From Micromonospora antibiotica (lineage in GTDB: Bacteria > Actinomycetota > Actinomycetes > Mycobacteriales > Micromonosporaceae), in contig NZ_JAGFWR010000002.1 in the NCBI RefSeq assembly GCF_017599305.1, positions 248,001 to 312,000 on the forward strand: a stretch of DNA of 64,000 nucleotides, written 5' to 3'. Below, piece after piece: positions 17,175-26,397 of the stretch. The notes under the pieces were generated by a model, which was not told where the DNA came from, did not search any database, and was given only the letters and a program-made list of their open reading frames with translations. A program made the translations under genes and the position numbers. The number at the start of each line of letters is the position of its first letter. Position 1 is the stretch's first letter.

Positions 17175-18302
17175 GTGCGGGACAACACGCAGGAACAGCT
17201 CCACCGGCTCAGGTCACTGCGGATGGCCGCCGGACTGACCATCGACGAACTCGCCGCCCGCTCCGGGGTGAGCGCCCGGACGATCGGCGGGATCGAACGG
17301 CACCGGATCCGCCGCCCGCACCACGGCACCCTGCAGGCGCTCGGCGCGGCCCTGGGCCTGGACGGGGTGGATGCCGGCCAGCTGCGCCCGGCCGCCGGAC
17401 AGGTCGCCGGGCTCACCGGTCTGCCCGGGGTGACCGCCCACTTCACCGGCCGCCACGACGACCTCACCTGGCTGGCCACCCGGCTGGAACACCGCCACGC
17501 GGTGCAGCTGATCGGCCTGCCCGGGGCGGGCAAGACGGCGTTGGCGGTGCAGGCCGCCACCGACCTCGCCGGGCGGTTCCCCGACGGGGTGCGGTTCCTC
17601 GGGCCGGTTGCGGACGCCACCGCCGCGACGATCGCCCGCCGGTTGCTGCCACCGTCCGACGTGTCCACGCACGGGCCCGACCCGGTGGTCATCGGGGCAT
17701 ACCGGGACCTGCTGCGCAGCCGGCGGATCCTGGTCGTACTGGACGACGTGCGCGACGACCGCCAGGTCGGGCCGTTGCTGCCGCCCGACGCCCTCGGCGT
17801 CACCCTGATCACCGGCCGGCACCCGCTGGCGGACCTCCCGGTGACCGACCGGTGGCTGGTGCCGCCCCTGCCGGCGGCCGACGCCCGGGCCGCCCTCGAC
17901 ACGATGGTGGACGGCACCGCGCCCGCACCCGCGGTCGCAGCGCTCGCCGCCGGCTGCGGCGGACTGCCCCTTGCCCTGCGGGTGACCGCGAACCGGCTGC
18001 TGACCCGGCCGCAGTGGAGCGCGCAGTGGCTGATCGACCGGCTGGCCAGGCCGGAGCGGGTCCTGGACGCGCTGGTCGCCGGTGACCTGTCGGTGCGCGA
18101 CGCGTTCGAGCGCACGTACGCGGGGCTGCCGGCCCGGGCCCGCCGGGCCGTCCGGCTGCTGACCCGGCCAGCCGGTCCGGTCCCCGCCGAGGCGGGCTTT
18201 CTCGACCTGGCCGAACGGGGCTGGGTCACGGCCGGCCGGGAGCACCGCTACGAGCCCCACCCGCTGGTACGCGCCTTCGCCCGCGTCGCCACCGGCACCT
18301 GA
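17175..18302 (+). CDS. HTH-NB-ARC (STAND) protein, short form
   Basis: A 375-aa protein with an N-terminal XRE-type HTH (about residues 8-62, AAGLTIDELAARSGVSARTI) followed by an NB-ARC NTPase: FTGRHDDL, Walker A GLPGAGKTA (about 115), Walker B RRILVVLDD (about 186), and GLPLALRV. It ends in a winged-helix-like tail (LDLAERGWVTA) with no TPR or WD sensor domain, which most STAND regulators have. Start GTG at 17175. It is paralogous to the gene it faces tail to tail (3 bp between stops). Likely an ATP-dependent transcriptional switch; target unknown. Confidence 0.85.
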   Translation: MRDNTQEQLHRLRSLRMAAGLTIDELAARSGVSARTIGGIERHRIRRPHHGTLQALGAALGLDGVDAGQLRPAAGQVAGLTGLPGVTAHFTGRHDDLTWLATRLEHRHAVQLIGLPGAGKTALAVQAATDLAGRFPDGVRFLGPVADATAATIARRLLPPSDVSTHGPDPVVIGAYRDLLRSRRILVVLDDVRDDRQVGPLLPPDALGVTLITGRHPLADLPVTDRWLVPPLPAADARAALDTMVDGTAPAPAVAALAAGCGGLPLALRVTANRLLTRPQWSAQWLIDRLARPERVLDALVAGDLSVRDAFERTYAGLPARARRAVRLLTRPAGPVPAEAGFLDLAERGWVTAGREHRYEPHPLVRAFARVATGT

Positions 18303-18305
18303 CCC

Positions 18306-20552
18306 TCACCCCGGGTCCACGCCGTCGCGGGAGAGCTCGGCCAGCAGCGTCGCGGCCCGGGCGGCCAGGTCCGGATCGTCACAGTCCTCGGCCAGTTCGA
18401 TCGCCCGCCGCAGGTACGCCGGGGCGTCCCGGGTCTCCCCCGTGCGGCGCAGCGCCTCGACCAGTTCCACCGACACCAGGGCCTCGAACGCCGGCATCGC
18501 GCTGACCCGCAACAGCGCGACCGCCTCCCGCAGGGCGGTGACCCGGTCCGGCCACCGGCCGAGGACGGCGAGATCGTCGGCGATCCGGCGGCAGTTCAAC
18601 GCGTCGGTGGCGGCTCGGGCGAAAGCCGCGATGGGGTAGCGCGGATCGCGGAGCAGGCATCGCGTCCGCCGGTGCACCCGCAGCGCCTCGACGGGTCTGC
18701 CGAGGGCCAGCAGCGATGAGCCGAGCGAGGCCATCGCCTGCGGCAGGCCCTCCGGATCGGCGGCCCGTCGCAGCAGCACCCAGGCCCGCTGCCGCTGCCG
18801 CAGCGCCGCCGCGTGCTCGCCCAACCCGGTGTGGCCGCTGGCGGCGTAGAGCAGCGCCCAGCCCTGCTGGGCCGGGTCGCCCGCACGGACCGCCCGGTCC
18901 AGCGCCCGGGTGGCGGTGGCCACGCTGGCGGCGTACTCACGCTGGCAGATCGCCTGCGCCCAGGACAGGTAGTTGAGGTGGACCGCCTCGATGCGGGGGT
19001 CGTCCAGCCGGGCGGCGGACTCGGCGGACAACCGGAAGACCTCCGGCCACAGGTCGAGGTGCACCCGGCTGTCGGAGAACCAGTGCAGCGCGTCGACGGT
19101 GTCGACCACCTGCTCGTGCAGCCCCTCGGCGGCGGCCGACCGCAACGCCGCGAACCAGTTGCCCCGTTCGGCGTCGAGCCACGCCGTCGCCGCCTCGCGA
19201 TCCCCGAACTCCGCCAGCGACGGCGGTCCGTCCGGCTCGAAGTGCCGCCCCGCCGCCGTGGTCCGCGCCAGCCACCAGCGCAGCGAGGACGTCCGCAACG
19301 GGCCGGCCGAGTCCGGCTCCTCGGCCGTCAGCCGGTCGACGGCGAAGTCACGTACCAGGTCGTGCAGCCCGTAGCGGTCCGCCGGCACGGCAGCCACCAG
19401 ACCGCTCTCCACCAGGGCTTCCAGCCGTTGCTCGGCGTCGGCGTCGGAGCCGTCGGTGACCACGGCGACCGGGTCCGGGCCGAAGTCCGGACCCGGCATC
19501 AGCGACAACCGCCGAAAGGTCCGCCGCAGGTCGTCCCCGAGCCGCCGGTACGACAGGCTCAGCGCGGTGTGGATGCCGGCGGTGTCGGCGTCGATGACCC
19601 GCAGGCGGGCCTGCTCGCCGGTGAACCGACGGTTCAGCTCCGCGACGGACAGCCCCGGCTCGGCCGACAGGCGTTGCCCGGTGACGCGCAACGCCAGGGG
19701 CATGTGACCGCAGTGCCGGGCCAGCTCGGTGAGTTCGGCCGGATCGACGGCTACCGGCCGGGCGATGGCCCGCAGCATCGCGGTGGAGTCCTCGGCCGGC
19801 AGTGGCTCCAGCGACAGCCACTGTGCGGTGTCGAGACCGCTGAGTCGCCGCCGGCTGGTGAACAGCACGAGACTGCGTCCGGCCCCGGGCAGCAACGGCC
19901 GGACCTGCGCCTCGTCGGCGGCGTTGTCCCACACCACCAGGGCCCGGCGCTCGCACAACGCCGAGCGGTACGCCGTCGCCCGCCCGTCGAGCCCGGCGGG
20001 GATCCGCTGTTCCGGCACGCCGAGCGCCCGCAGCAACCGGTGCAGCGCCTCGCCCGGGGTGGTCGGGACGTCGTCCATGCCGCGCAGGTCGACGAAGAAC
20101 CGGCCGTCGGGGAAGTCCGTGGCCAGGTCGGCCGAGGCCCGCAGGACGAGGCTGGTCTTGCCCACCCCGGCCGGTCCGGTGACGACGAGCACGGTGGCCT
20201 GCTGCCGGTCACCTGACGGGCGACGGGCGATGTCGCCCAGGGTCCGCAACTCCGCTGCCCGGCCGCTGAAGTAGCGGGGCGGATCGGGCAGTTCCGCGCC
20301 GGCCGGCCGCACGGAGGTGGCCTCGACCAGACGACGACGCTCGTCGTGCGGCACGGCGAGAACGTCGAACAGGACGGTCAGGGTGCGCCGTTGCGGGCGA
20401 CGGACCCGGTCGCGTTCGATGTCGCTGATCGCCCGGGCACTGACTTCGCAGCGCTCGGCGAGCGCCTCGATCGACAGGCCCGCCGCCAGGCGGCACCCAC
20501 GCAGGACGGCACCCAGCGTCGGTGGTTCGGGTACGCTCGGTATCGGCTTCAC
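18306..20552 (-). CDS. HTH-NB-ARC-TPR (STAND) regulator
   Basis: About 748 aa: XRE HTH (about residues 12-65, AAGLSIEALAERCEVSARAI), NB-ARC domain with FSGRAAEL, Walker A TGPAGVGKTS (about 130), Walker B RRALVVWDN and GHMPLALRV, then a winged-helix segment (YGLHDLVRDFAVDRL) and TPR-like helical repeats to the C-terminus. I chose GTG at 20552 because GAGGG lies 8 nt before it and the HTH starts soon after; a longer frame to 20825 has no such support. AfsR-like regulators without the SARP domain have this layout. It lies between the GH43 and GH54 genes and may respond to the same nutrient state. Confidence 0.85.
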   Translation of the reverse strand: MKPIPSVPEPPTLGAVLRGCRLAAGLSIEALAERCEVSARAISDIERDRVRRPQRRTLTVLFDVLAVPHDERRRLVEATSVRPAGAELPDPPRYFSGRAAELRTLGDIARRPSGDRQQATVLVVTGPAGVGKTSLVLRASADLATDFPDGRFFVDLRGMDDVPTTPGEALHRLLRALGVPEQRIPAGLDGRATAYRSALCERRALVVWDNAADEAQVRPLLPGAGRSLVLFTSRRRLSGLDTAQWLSLEPLPAEDSTAMLRAIARPVAVDPAELTELARHCGHMPLALRVTGQRLSAEPGLSVAELNRRFTGEQARLRVIDADTAGIHTALSLSYRRLGDDLRRTFRRLSLMPGPDFGPDPVAVVTDGSDADAEQRLEALVESGLVAAVPADRYGLHDLVRDFAVDRLTAEEPDSAGPLRTSSLRWWLARTTAAGRHFEPDGPPSLAEFGDREAATAWLDAERGNWFAALRSAAAEGLHEQVVDTVDALHWFSDSRVHLDLWPEVFRLSAESAARLDDPRIEAVHLNYLSWAQAICQREYAASVATATRALDRAVRAGDPAQQGWALLYAASGHTGLGEHAAALRQRQRAWVLLRRAADPEGLPQAMASLGSSLLALGRPVEALRVHRRTRCLLRDPRYPIAAFARAATDALNCRRIADDLAVLGRWPDRVTALREAVALLRVSAMPAFEALVSVELVEALRRTGETRDAPAYLRRAIELAEDCDDPDLAARAATLLAELSRDGVDPG

Positions 20553-20638
20553 CGAGCACACCCTCACAGATCGCCGCCCGAGATTCCAGGCATCGACGAG
20601 TGACGTAGCGCATGGTCGGATCACCCACCGTTCAACCG

Positions 20639-20776
20639 TCAGGTCTGGTAGCCGCCGTAGTTGCACGCCCGGGCGTACGCGTCTGCGCTGCCGTGGATGT
20701 CGACGCAGCCGTGGCGGGTGTCGACGTCGTTGAGCCGCAACGACACCTGGTTCCAGTTCGGACCGTGGCCTTCGAT
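20639..20776 (-). pseudogene. Possible gene remnant (C-terminal fragment)
   Basis: Between the STAND gene and the GH54 gene, the minus strand holds an open stretch ending at 20639 whose last 45 or so residues look protein-like rather than random: GFLQQQIEGHGPNWNQVSLRL, then NDVDTRHGCVDIHGSADAYA and a Cys/Tyr-rich end ACNYGGYQT. Upstream of this the frame becomes arginine/serine-rich and lacks a good start or ribosome site. It may be the tail of a decayed secreted protein or a small unannotated gene. I cannot name the family. The rest of 20553-20926 shows nothing else. Confidence 0.3.
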
Positions 20777-20926
20777 CTGCTGCTGCAGGAACCCCGGGTG
20801 ACCCGCGGAACGACAGGCAGGACAAGACGACGACGCAGACCGGGCCGGGCAGCGCGACACGACCGGCCGGTCGGGCCGCCCCGCGCAGGACACGAGGCGG
20901 CCGACCGGCCGGTTACGACGTGGCGG

Positions 20927-22399
20927 TCAGCTACGCAGGCTCCACTGCTGGTTCTGTTGCCCGTTGCAGGCCCAGAGAACGAGTTTGGTGCCGTTGGCCG
21001 TGGCCGCGTTGCTGGCGTCCAGGCAGCGACCCGACTGCACACCGGTGATGGTGCCGTCGGCATTGACGTTCCACTGCTGGTTGGCCCCGTCGTGACAGTC
21101 CCAGATGATCACCTGGGTGCCGTTGCCGGTGCCCTGCCCGGAGGCGTCGAGACACTTGCCGCCCGACACCTGGAGTTGCCGGCCCGCCGTCCGGGTGAAG
21201 CGCTGCGCGCTGCCACCCGTACAGTCCCACAACTGGACCTGCGTGCCGTTGGTGGTGCTGCCGTTCGGCACGTCGACGCAGCGACCGGACTGGGTGCCCA
21301 CGAGTTGGACGCTCTGCGTGGGGGTGCCGCCACCGGCCGGCGCGTATCCCGCCGCGGCGATGTTCGCCTGCACCGCGTCCTCGGTGGCCGGCGACGGGTA
21401 ACCCGAGGTCAGCACGCCCTCGAAGAAGGTGCCCCGGCCGGAGACGCTGTTGTCGCCGCCGATGCCGAGCAGAATCGCACCCTCCTTCTTCATCGGGTGG
21501 TATCCGTTGGGACGCCGCCCGTCGAAATAGGTCGTCAGGCCCCCCGACTGGGCGTTGCCACCGCGGATCGCCCAGTGGTTCGGCTCACCTTTGACCATGG
21601 CCGTCACGAAACGGTGGTTGATGGACGCGATGTTGTTGTACCCCGCGTTCACCCCGGAGAACAGTCCCCACTCCAGATCGGCCATGACCCACGGGCCGGC
21701 GCCGGCACCGTATCCCCACTGCTTGTTGGCACCGAAGTAGACCGTCTCCATGATGGCCGGCGAGTCGGCCTGACCGTCGGTCTGCGCATTGCCGTAGTCG
21801 AAACAGCACCACTGGTTGTAGTGCGTGCCGTCGACGACGGCGTAGATGCCCTCGGGCTGGTCGCCGGTGGCGACACCGTTGGTGTTGTTGTTGCGGTAGC
21901 CGGTGCCGGGCGAGACGTAGACGCCGTACGCCTTCTGGCCGCCGATCGTGACCGGTGCGGCCTTCGCGTCGGCCAGGTTGTCCCAGCCGCCCGGCGCGGG
22001 GCCGGGCCAGTAGCCGCCGGGCGCCTGGGTGAGGCGGTTGTTGCGGCCCGACTGGTCGTAGATGATCGTGATCACGCAGCTCGTGTTCGCGCAGAAGGAG
22101 TCCTGGGTCGCGGCGTTGACGACACCACCCACGCTCAGCACGCCGACGTCCCGGGTGGTGTTGTCCGACGTCCGGCGCACCTGGTACAACGGCCCGTTGT
22201 ACGCACCGTACAGGGCGCGGGTGGTGCTGTGCGCGGCCACGCACGGCGTACCGCCCGCGGCGTAGATGTCACACGGGCCGGTGGTCGCGGCCCGCGCGCC
22301 CGGCGCGTCCGCCAGCACGGAGCCGCCGCTGACGACGGCCAGGGTCGCCATCGTCGCCACGGCGATCGTCATACGACTGGACCTTCTCAACACATTCAT
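20927..22399 (-). CDS. Secreted GH54 alpha-L-arabinofuranosidase with C-terminal ricin lectin
   Basis: A 490-aa secreted enzyme. Signal peptide residues 1-37 (ends GARA-AT). Residues about 40-340 match the AbfB catalytic domain (starts CDIYAAGGTPCVAAHSTTRALY): disulfide cysteines, the pair CCFDYGN, the nucleophile-type Glu243 in DLEWGLFSG and Asp316 in GIGGDNS. Their 73-residue spacing fits the known Glu/Asp pair of fungal AbfB. Residues about 355-490 are a ricin domain (GRCVDV..., three QxW-type repeats). It removes terminal L-arabinofuranose from arabinan or arabinogalactan. GAGAGG precedes the ATG. Confidence 0.93.
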   Translation of the reverse strand: MNVLRRSSRMTIAVATMATLAVVSGGSVLADAPGARAATTGPCDIYAAGGTPCVAAHSTTRALYGAYNGPLYQVRRTSDNTTRDVGVLSVGGVVNAATQDSFCANTSCVITIIYDQSGRNNRLTQAPGGYWPGPAPGGWDNLADAKAAPVTIGGQKAYGVYVSPGTGYRNNNTNGVATGDQPEGIYAVVDGTHYNQWCCFDYGNAQTDGQADSPAIMETVYFGANKQWGYGAGAGPWVMADLEWGLFSGVNAGYNNIASINHRFVTAMVKGEPNHWAIRGGNAQSGGLTTYFDGRRPNGYHPMKKEGAILLGIGGDNSVSGRGTFFEGVLTSGYPSPATEDAVQANIAAAGYAPAGGGTPTQSVQLVGTQSGRCVDVPNGSTTNGTQVQLWDCTGGSAQRFTRTAGRQLQVSGGKCLDASGQGTGNGTQVIIWDCHDGANQQWNVNADGTITGVQSGRCLDASNAATANGTKLVLWACNGQQNQQWSLRS

Positions 22400-22529
22400 C
22401 GAATCCTCTCCGGAACGGTACGGGTGCGGTGGTGGCTGCCTCTGGCGCGGCTGTGCCTCGTGTCCGAACGACGGGGTTGCGGGACCGATCCGTCAGCCGC
22501 GCCCACTCCTGACATAAGACGTCAGATCT

Positions 22530-22551
22530 TTAACATTAACCCCTATCGATA
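22530..22551. promoter_or_regulatory. AT-rich regulatory island between GH54 and lacI-type genes
   Basis: The 341-bp gap 22400-22740 has no gene. It holds an AT-rich block with TTAACATTAAC (22530-22540; TTAACAT also occurs at 15251) and the palindrome TATCGATA (22544-22551) containing the ATCGAT core. An imperfect dyad CTGAC-n7-GTCAG lies at 22509-22525. A minus-strand TTAATG / TATGTC pair with 17-bp spacing could be the GH54 promoter. LacI-type control of both divergent genes is plausible. Confidence 0.45.
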
Positions 22552-22740
22552 TATTGCGCCACCCTGCGATCCCTGTCCGCCCCGCCCTGCCCACCACGCA
22601 CCGCCGGACATCGGCGGATTCCCCCCGGCGGACGGCGGCGGAACTGTTCCTGCCCCGATGGGGAATTGCGGGGCGGTTATGCTCCACGGCAAACACGGCG
22701 CATTCCCGCGTCGGTGGCGGAATTCGGCTTGAGGGCGGGC

Positions 22741-23754
22741 ATGAACATCGGGGAGATCGCCCGGCGGGCCGGAGTGTCCCGCAGCACCGTGTCCTATGTG
22801 TTGAGCGGGAAGCGGGCCGTGTCGGCGACGACCCGGCAACGGATCCAGGCGGTCATCGACGAGCTGGGCTACCGGCCGAACGCCAGCGCCCGCGCGTTGA
22901 AGGAGGGACGCACCCGCACCCTCGGGCTGGTGATCCCCCCGGCCAACCAGCGTCTGACCGACATGCAGCTGGGCTTCGTCGCCAGCGTCGTCGAGGCGGC
23001 GGCCCGACACGACCTGGACGTGCTGCTGTCCCCGTCCGGCGGCGACCACGACCGGTCGTTCGAGCGGATCGTCACCGGGCGGCGGGTGGACGGGGTGGTG
23101 CTGATGGAGATCCGGCTGACCGACGACCGGGTGACCCGGCTGGCGACGGCCGGTGTGCCGTTCGTGACGATCGGTCGGACGGCCGAGCCGCACGGGATGA
23201 GCTGGATCGACGTCGACTACGCGGCCCTGATCTCCCGTTGCGTGCACCACCTGGCCGACCTGGGGCACCGGCAGGTGGCTCTGGTGAACCGCTCCGCCGA
23301 ACTGGTCGCGGCGGGTTACGGCCCGAGCCACCGTGCCCTGGCCGGCTTCCGGGCGGCCACCGCCGAGCGGGGCCTGACCGGCATCGACGTCTGCTGCGGC
23401 GACGACACCGCCTCGGGCGAGGCGGGCATGACGCAGCTGCTGGCGACGCATCCGCAGGTCACGGCGGTGGCCACCATCAACGAGGCGGCACTGCCCGGGA
23501 TGCAGCGCGCATTGCACGCCGCCGGCCTGTCGGTGCCGGGTGACTTCTCCGTCACCGGCGTGGCCGCCCAGCACTGGGCGGAGGATTTCCGCCCCCCGTT
23601 GACCGCCGCCGACGTGCCGACCCGGGACATGGGCGCCGAGGCGGTGTCGCTGCTGCTGGAGCTGATCGCCACACCCGGCGGCACCCCCCGCCACCGGCTC
23701 TACGCGCCGCCCATCTCGTTGCGCGAGAGCACCGGCCCGGCCCGGACCCGCTGA
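22741..23754 (+). CDS. LacI family transcriptional regulator
   Basis: A 337-aa repressor: N-terminal LacI HTH (residues 1-55, MNIGEIARRAGVSRSTVSYVLSG with hinge helix NASARALKEG) and periplasmic-binding-protein-like effector domain (about 60-330: LGLVIPPANQ, GRRVDGVVLMEIR, DVDYAALISRCVHHLADLGHR). I chose ATG at 22741 with GAGGG upstream; the longer frame begins in non-coding sequence. The HTH residues fit recognition of a palindrome. It probably represses the surrounding glycosidase and ABC genes through the ATCGAT palindromes and is released by an arabinose-type sugar (inference). Confidence 0.95.
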   Translation: MNIGEIARRAGVSRSTVSYVLSGKRAVSATTRQRIQAVIDELGYRPNASARALKEGRTRTLGLVIPPANQRLTDMQLGFVASVVEAAARHDLDVLLSPSGGDHDRSFERIVTGRRVDGVVLMEIRLTDDRVTRLATAGVPFVTIGRTAEPHGMSWIDVDYAALISRCVHHLADLGHRQVALVNRSAELVAAGYGPSHRALAGFRAATAERGLTGIDVCCGDDTASGEAGMTQLLATHPQVTAVATINEAALPGMQRALHAAGLSVPGDFSVTGVAAQHWAEDFRPPLTAADVPTRDMGAEAVSLLLELIATPGGTPRHRLYAPPISLRESTGPARTR

Positions 23755-23779
23755 CCCGCCCCGGCCCGGGACGGCGACG

Positions 23780-23806
23780 TGCCACCACCGGGTGGGCGGC
23801 GGCACG
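23780..23806. terminator. Weak hairpin between convergent genes
   Basis: An imperfect stem GTGCCnCCnCC / GGnCGGnGGCAC lies in the 56 bp between the convergent LacI-type and GH63-like genes. Two mismatches make it a tentative bidirectional terminator. Confidence 0.3.
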
Positions 23807-23810
23807 ACGT

Positions 23811-25532
23811 TCACCGGGTCGGCCCCACCGGTGACCCGGTGCGCCCCTGCTGGGCGGCGGCGAGGATGAGGTAGCTGCTGGCCGTCCAGGTGTACGCGCG
23901 GTCGCGCAGCCCCGCGCCGGTCTCGGCGTCGAAGTTCTCCGCGAAGCCGGACTTCTCGCACAGCACCAGGAATCGCCGGCTGATCTCGTCGGCGAGCACG
24001 GTGTGCCCGGCCCGGCGCAGGCCGTCCTCCACCAGCACCGTGGAGGGGGCCCAGATCGGGCCACGCCAGTAGCCGTCGGCGAGGTAGTGGGCCGAGTCCG
24101 TCGGTTCGGTGGCCAGCCCATGGGTGGTCAGGTGGGCCTCGACCCGCCGGGCCAGCACCCGGGTGACCGGCTCGGGGAGGTCGTCGCCGAGGGTGACGGG
24201 CAACAGGTCGAGCAGGCTGCGGCTGGCCCGTCGCCGACCGGTGTGCGGGCTGCGGGCGGTGAAACGCTCGCCGTCCCACAGGTCCCGCAGCAGGGCGGCG
24301 CGTACCCGGTCGGCCTCGGCGGACCACCGGTCGGCGGGCTCACCCAGCTCGGTGGCGAGGTCGGCCAGGCAGCGCAGTTGGCTGACCAGGAAGGCGGCGA
24401 GGTCGGCGGTCTCCAGCACCCGGTCGTGGTCGAAGGTGGTGGCGTTGTCCCAGCCACTGTCGTTACCGTGCTGGTAGTGCGGCAGGTCGTGGCCGGGGGC
24501 GCGGCGGGCGTCCAGCCAGAACCGGGTCCACCGACCCAACCGGTCGTACGTCCGGGCCAGTTCCGCCCGGTCCGGCGGCGTGGGCAGCCGGCGGCGCAGC
24601 TGCCGCAGGGCCCACCCGTGCACGGGTGGCTTGACGTAGTTGTGCAGCACCTCCGAGTGGGTGACCGAGTCCGGCAGGGCACCGGCGGCGTCCTGATGGT
24701 CGAAGGGCAGCTGGAACTGGTGCCAGGCAAGCTCCGGCTCGCCGGACGCCAGGGCGATCGCGTTGAAGCAGTGGTCCCAGCTCCACACCTTGTCCATCCA
24801 GTGCTTGGACATCAGCACGGCCGGCCGGGTGACGAAACCCGCCGGCTCGACGGTGGCCGACCACAGCACGTACGCGGCCAGCTCGGCGGCGGGGGTGTCG
24901 ACACCGCGCCAGGGCGCGACCGCGTCGACGAACGCGGCGAACTCGACGCCGCGGTCGCGGCACAGCTGGTCGAACGTGCCGGACCGGACATAGGGGCGGC
25001 GGGCCGTGCGGTACTCCTCGATCGCGATCTCCCAGGGCTGGTCGGCGGGCAGGTGCAGCCAGCGGTCGGCGGTGCCGAGTGCCTCCGCTCCCCCGAGCCC
25101 GCCCGGCGGGCCGGACAACACGGTGACCCGGTAGCGGCGGCCCGTCTCGTACGAGGTGAACACAGCCGACCCGTCGACCGGGTCGCGGTAGAGGTAGGTG
25201 CCGCTGAACGGGGTGAGGGTCCCGGCTGCGGCGGCGATCCGCAGTCCGAGCCCTCGGCCCCGCAGCCGTAGGGTGTCCGGCCCCTCGTAGCCGGCCTCGA
25301 CCAGGCCCGTGCCGCTGCGCCAGGTGAGCAGGGTGGGCGTGGCCACGACCGTGCTGGCGGCGGTCGGGGCGAGGCGGAGCACCGGGTGCAGCCCGGTCTG
25401 GTGGGAGACCAGGTGCAGATCGTCGGCGTACGTCTTCTCGGCCACCACCGGGGAGATGTTGAGCCACGAGCCGCGGTAGCTGAACGGGATGTCCTGGATG
25501 GAGAACTCCGGACCGGACGGTGCGACGGTCAT
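23811..25532 (-). CDS. GH63-like (MGH1-type) intracellular glycoside hydrolase
   Basis: A 573-aa enzyme with no signal peptide, so cytosolic. The N-terminal beta-sandwich is followed by an (alpha/alpha)6 barrel: KVWSWDHCFNAIAL (the Asp is the likely general acid), HYQHGNDSGWDNATTFD, LADGYWRGPIWAPS and KSGFAENFDAETG (the Glu is the likely base). This pattern fits GH63 and mannosylglycerate/glucosylglycerate-hydrolase-like proteins, which cleave short alpha-linked oligosaccharides. I chose ATG at 25532, where the domain begins. It lies 31 nt after the ABC permease genes, so it probably hydrolyses the oligosaccharide they import. Confidence 0.85.
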   Translation of the reverse strand: MTVAPSGPEFSIQDIPFSYRGSWLNISPVVAEKTYADDLHLVSHQTGLHPVLRLAPTAASTVVATPTLLTWRSGTGLVEAGYEGPDTLRLRGRGLGLRIAAAAGTLTPFSGTYLYRDPVDGSAVFTSYETGRRYRVTVLSGPPGGLGGAEALGTADRWLHLPADQPWEIAIEEYRTARRPYVRSGTFDQLCRDRGVEFAAFVDAVAPWRGVDTPAAELAAYVLWSATVEPAGFVTRPAVLMSKHWMDKVWSWDHCFNAIALASGEPELAWHQFQLPFDHQDAAGALPDSVTHSEVLHNYVKPPVHGWALRQLRRRLPTPPDRAELARTYDRLGRWTRFWLDARRAPGHDLPHYQHGNDSGWDNATTFDHDRVLETADLAAFLVSQLRCLADLATELGEPADRWSAEADRVRAALLRDLWDGERFTARSPHTGRRRASRSLLDLLPVTLGDDLPEPVTRVLARRVEAHLTTHGLATEPTDSAHYLADGYWRGPIWAPSTVLVEDGLRRAGHTVLADEISRRFLVLCEKSGFAENFDAETGAGLRDRAYTWTASSYLILAAAQQGRTGSPVGPTR

Positions 25533-25563
25533 GGCTGGTGACGCCCTTCTGTGCTTCGGGTGG

Positions 25564-26397
25564 TCAGTCCTTGACCGCGCCGGCGGTGATCCCGGTCGAG
25601 ACGTACCGCTGGGCCAGGACCAGCAGCACGGCGGCGGGGACCGAGGCGACGACGGCGGTGGCCATGATGGCGTTCCACTGTTGGTTGTTGTTGCCGATGT
25701 AGCGGTAGATACCCAGGGTGATCGGCTGGTGCCCGCCACCGCCGGCCAGCGTCGAGGCGAAGACGAAGTCCGACCAGGCCCAGAGGAACGCGAACAGCGA
25801 CACCGTGACGACCGCGTTGCGGCTCAACGGCAACACGACCGACCAGAAGGTACGCAGCCGACCGGCGCCGTCGACCACGGCGGCCTGGAGCAACTCGTCG
25901 GGGACACCGGACATGAAGGCCGTGAAGATCAGCACGCCGAACGGCACCGCCAGGGTCGAGTCGGCCAGGATCAGGCCCGGCAAGGTGTTGAGGATGCCGA
26001 GTTCGAGGTAACTGGCGTAGAAGCCCATCGCCATGATGATGCCCGGGATCATCTGCGCGGTCAGCAGCAGGAAGCTGAGCGCCCGGCCGCCCGGCGGCCG
26101 GAGCTTCGCCAACGCGTAGCCGGCGGGGGCGGACAGCGCCACGGTCAGCGCCACTGTCCCGAGTCCGACCAGGAAGCTGGTGCCGAGGTACGGCAGTTGC
26201 TGGTCGAACACCGCGCGGTAGCCCTCGACGGTGCCGTCGACGGGGAACAGGTGCGGTGGGCTGGCCCGCATGTCCCGGTCCCTGGTGAACGACACGTTGA
26301 TCATCCAGTAGACGGGGAAGAGCATCAGCCCGGTCAGCACCAGGCCGATGCCGGTCTTCCACCAGGTGCGGCGCGTCGGGGCGGTGGTGGTGGTCAC
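25564..26397 (-). CDS. Carbohydrate ABC transporter permease (MalG type)
   Basis: A 277-aa inner-membrane permease with six hydrophobic segments. The EAA loop reads ELLQAAVVDGAGRLRTFWSVVLPLSR, which is typical of MalG-type CUT1 permeases and contacts the ATPase. The N-terminus has the usual MalG feature of a first helix followed by a periplasmic loop. It overlaps the MalF-type gene by 4 nt (GTGA). No ATPase gene is present in this locus, so the shared CUT1 ATPase (MsiK-like, as in streptomycetes) is expected elsewhere in the genome. Confidence 0.95.
   Translation of the reverse strand: MTTTTAPTRRTWWKTGIGLVLTGLMLFPVYWMINVSFTRDRDMRASPPHLFPVDGTVEGYRAVFDQQLPYLGTSFLVGLGTVALTVALSAPAGYALAKLRPPGGRALSFLLLTAQMIPGIIMAMGFYASYLELGILNTLPGLILADSTLAVPFGVLIFTAFMSGVPDELLQAAVVDGAGRLRTFWSVVLPLSRNAVVTVSLFAFLWAWSDFVFASTLAGGGGHQPITLGIYRYIGNNNQQWNAIMATAVVASVPAAVLLVLAQRYVSTGITAGAVKD

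Noticed and set aside
17175..20552. Anti-phage STAND (Avs-like) defence system
   Set aside because: Both proteins have HTH domains and no nuclease, protease or other effector domain, so transcriptional regulation is the better reading.
20612..22732. 706-aa open frame on the plus strand
   Set aside because: Runs antisense through the GH54 gene and into an AT-rich regulatory gap. No protein features.
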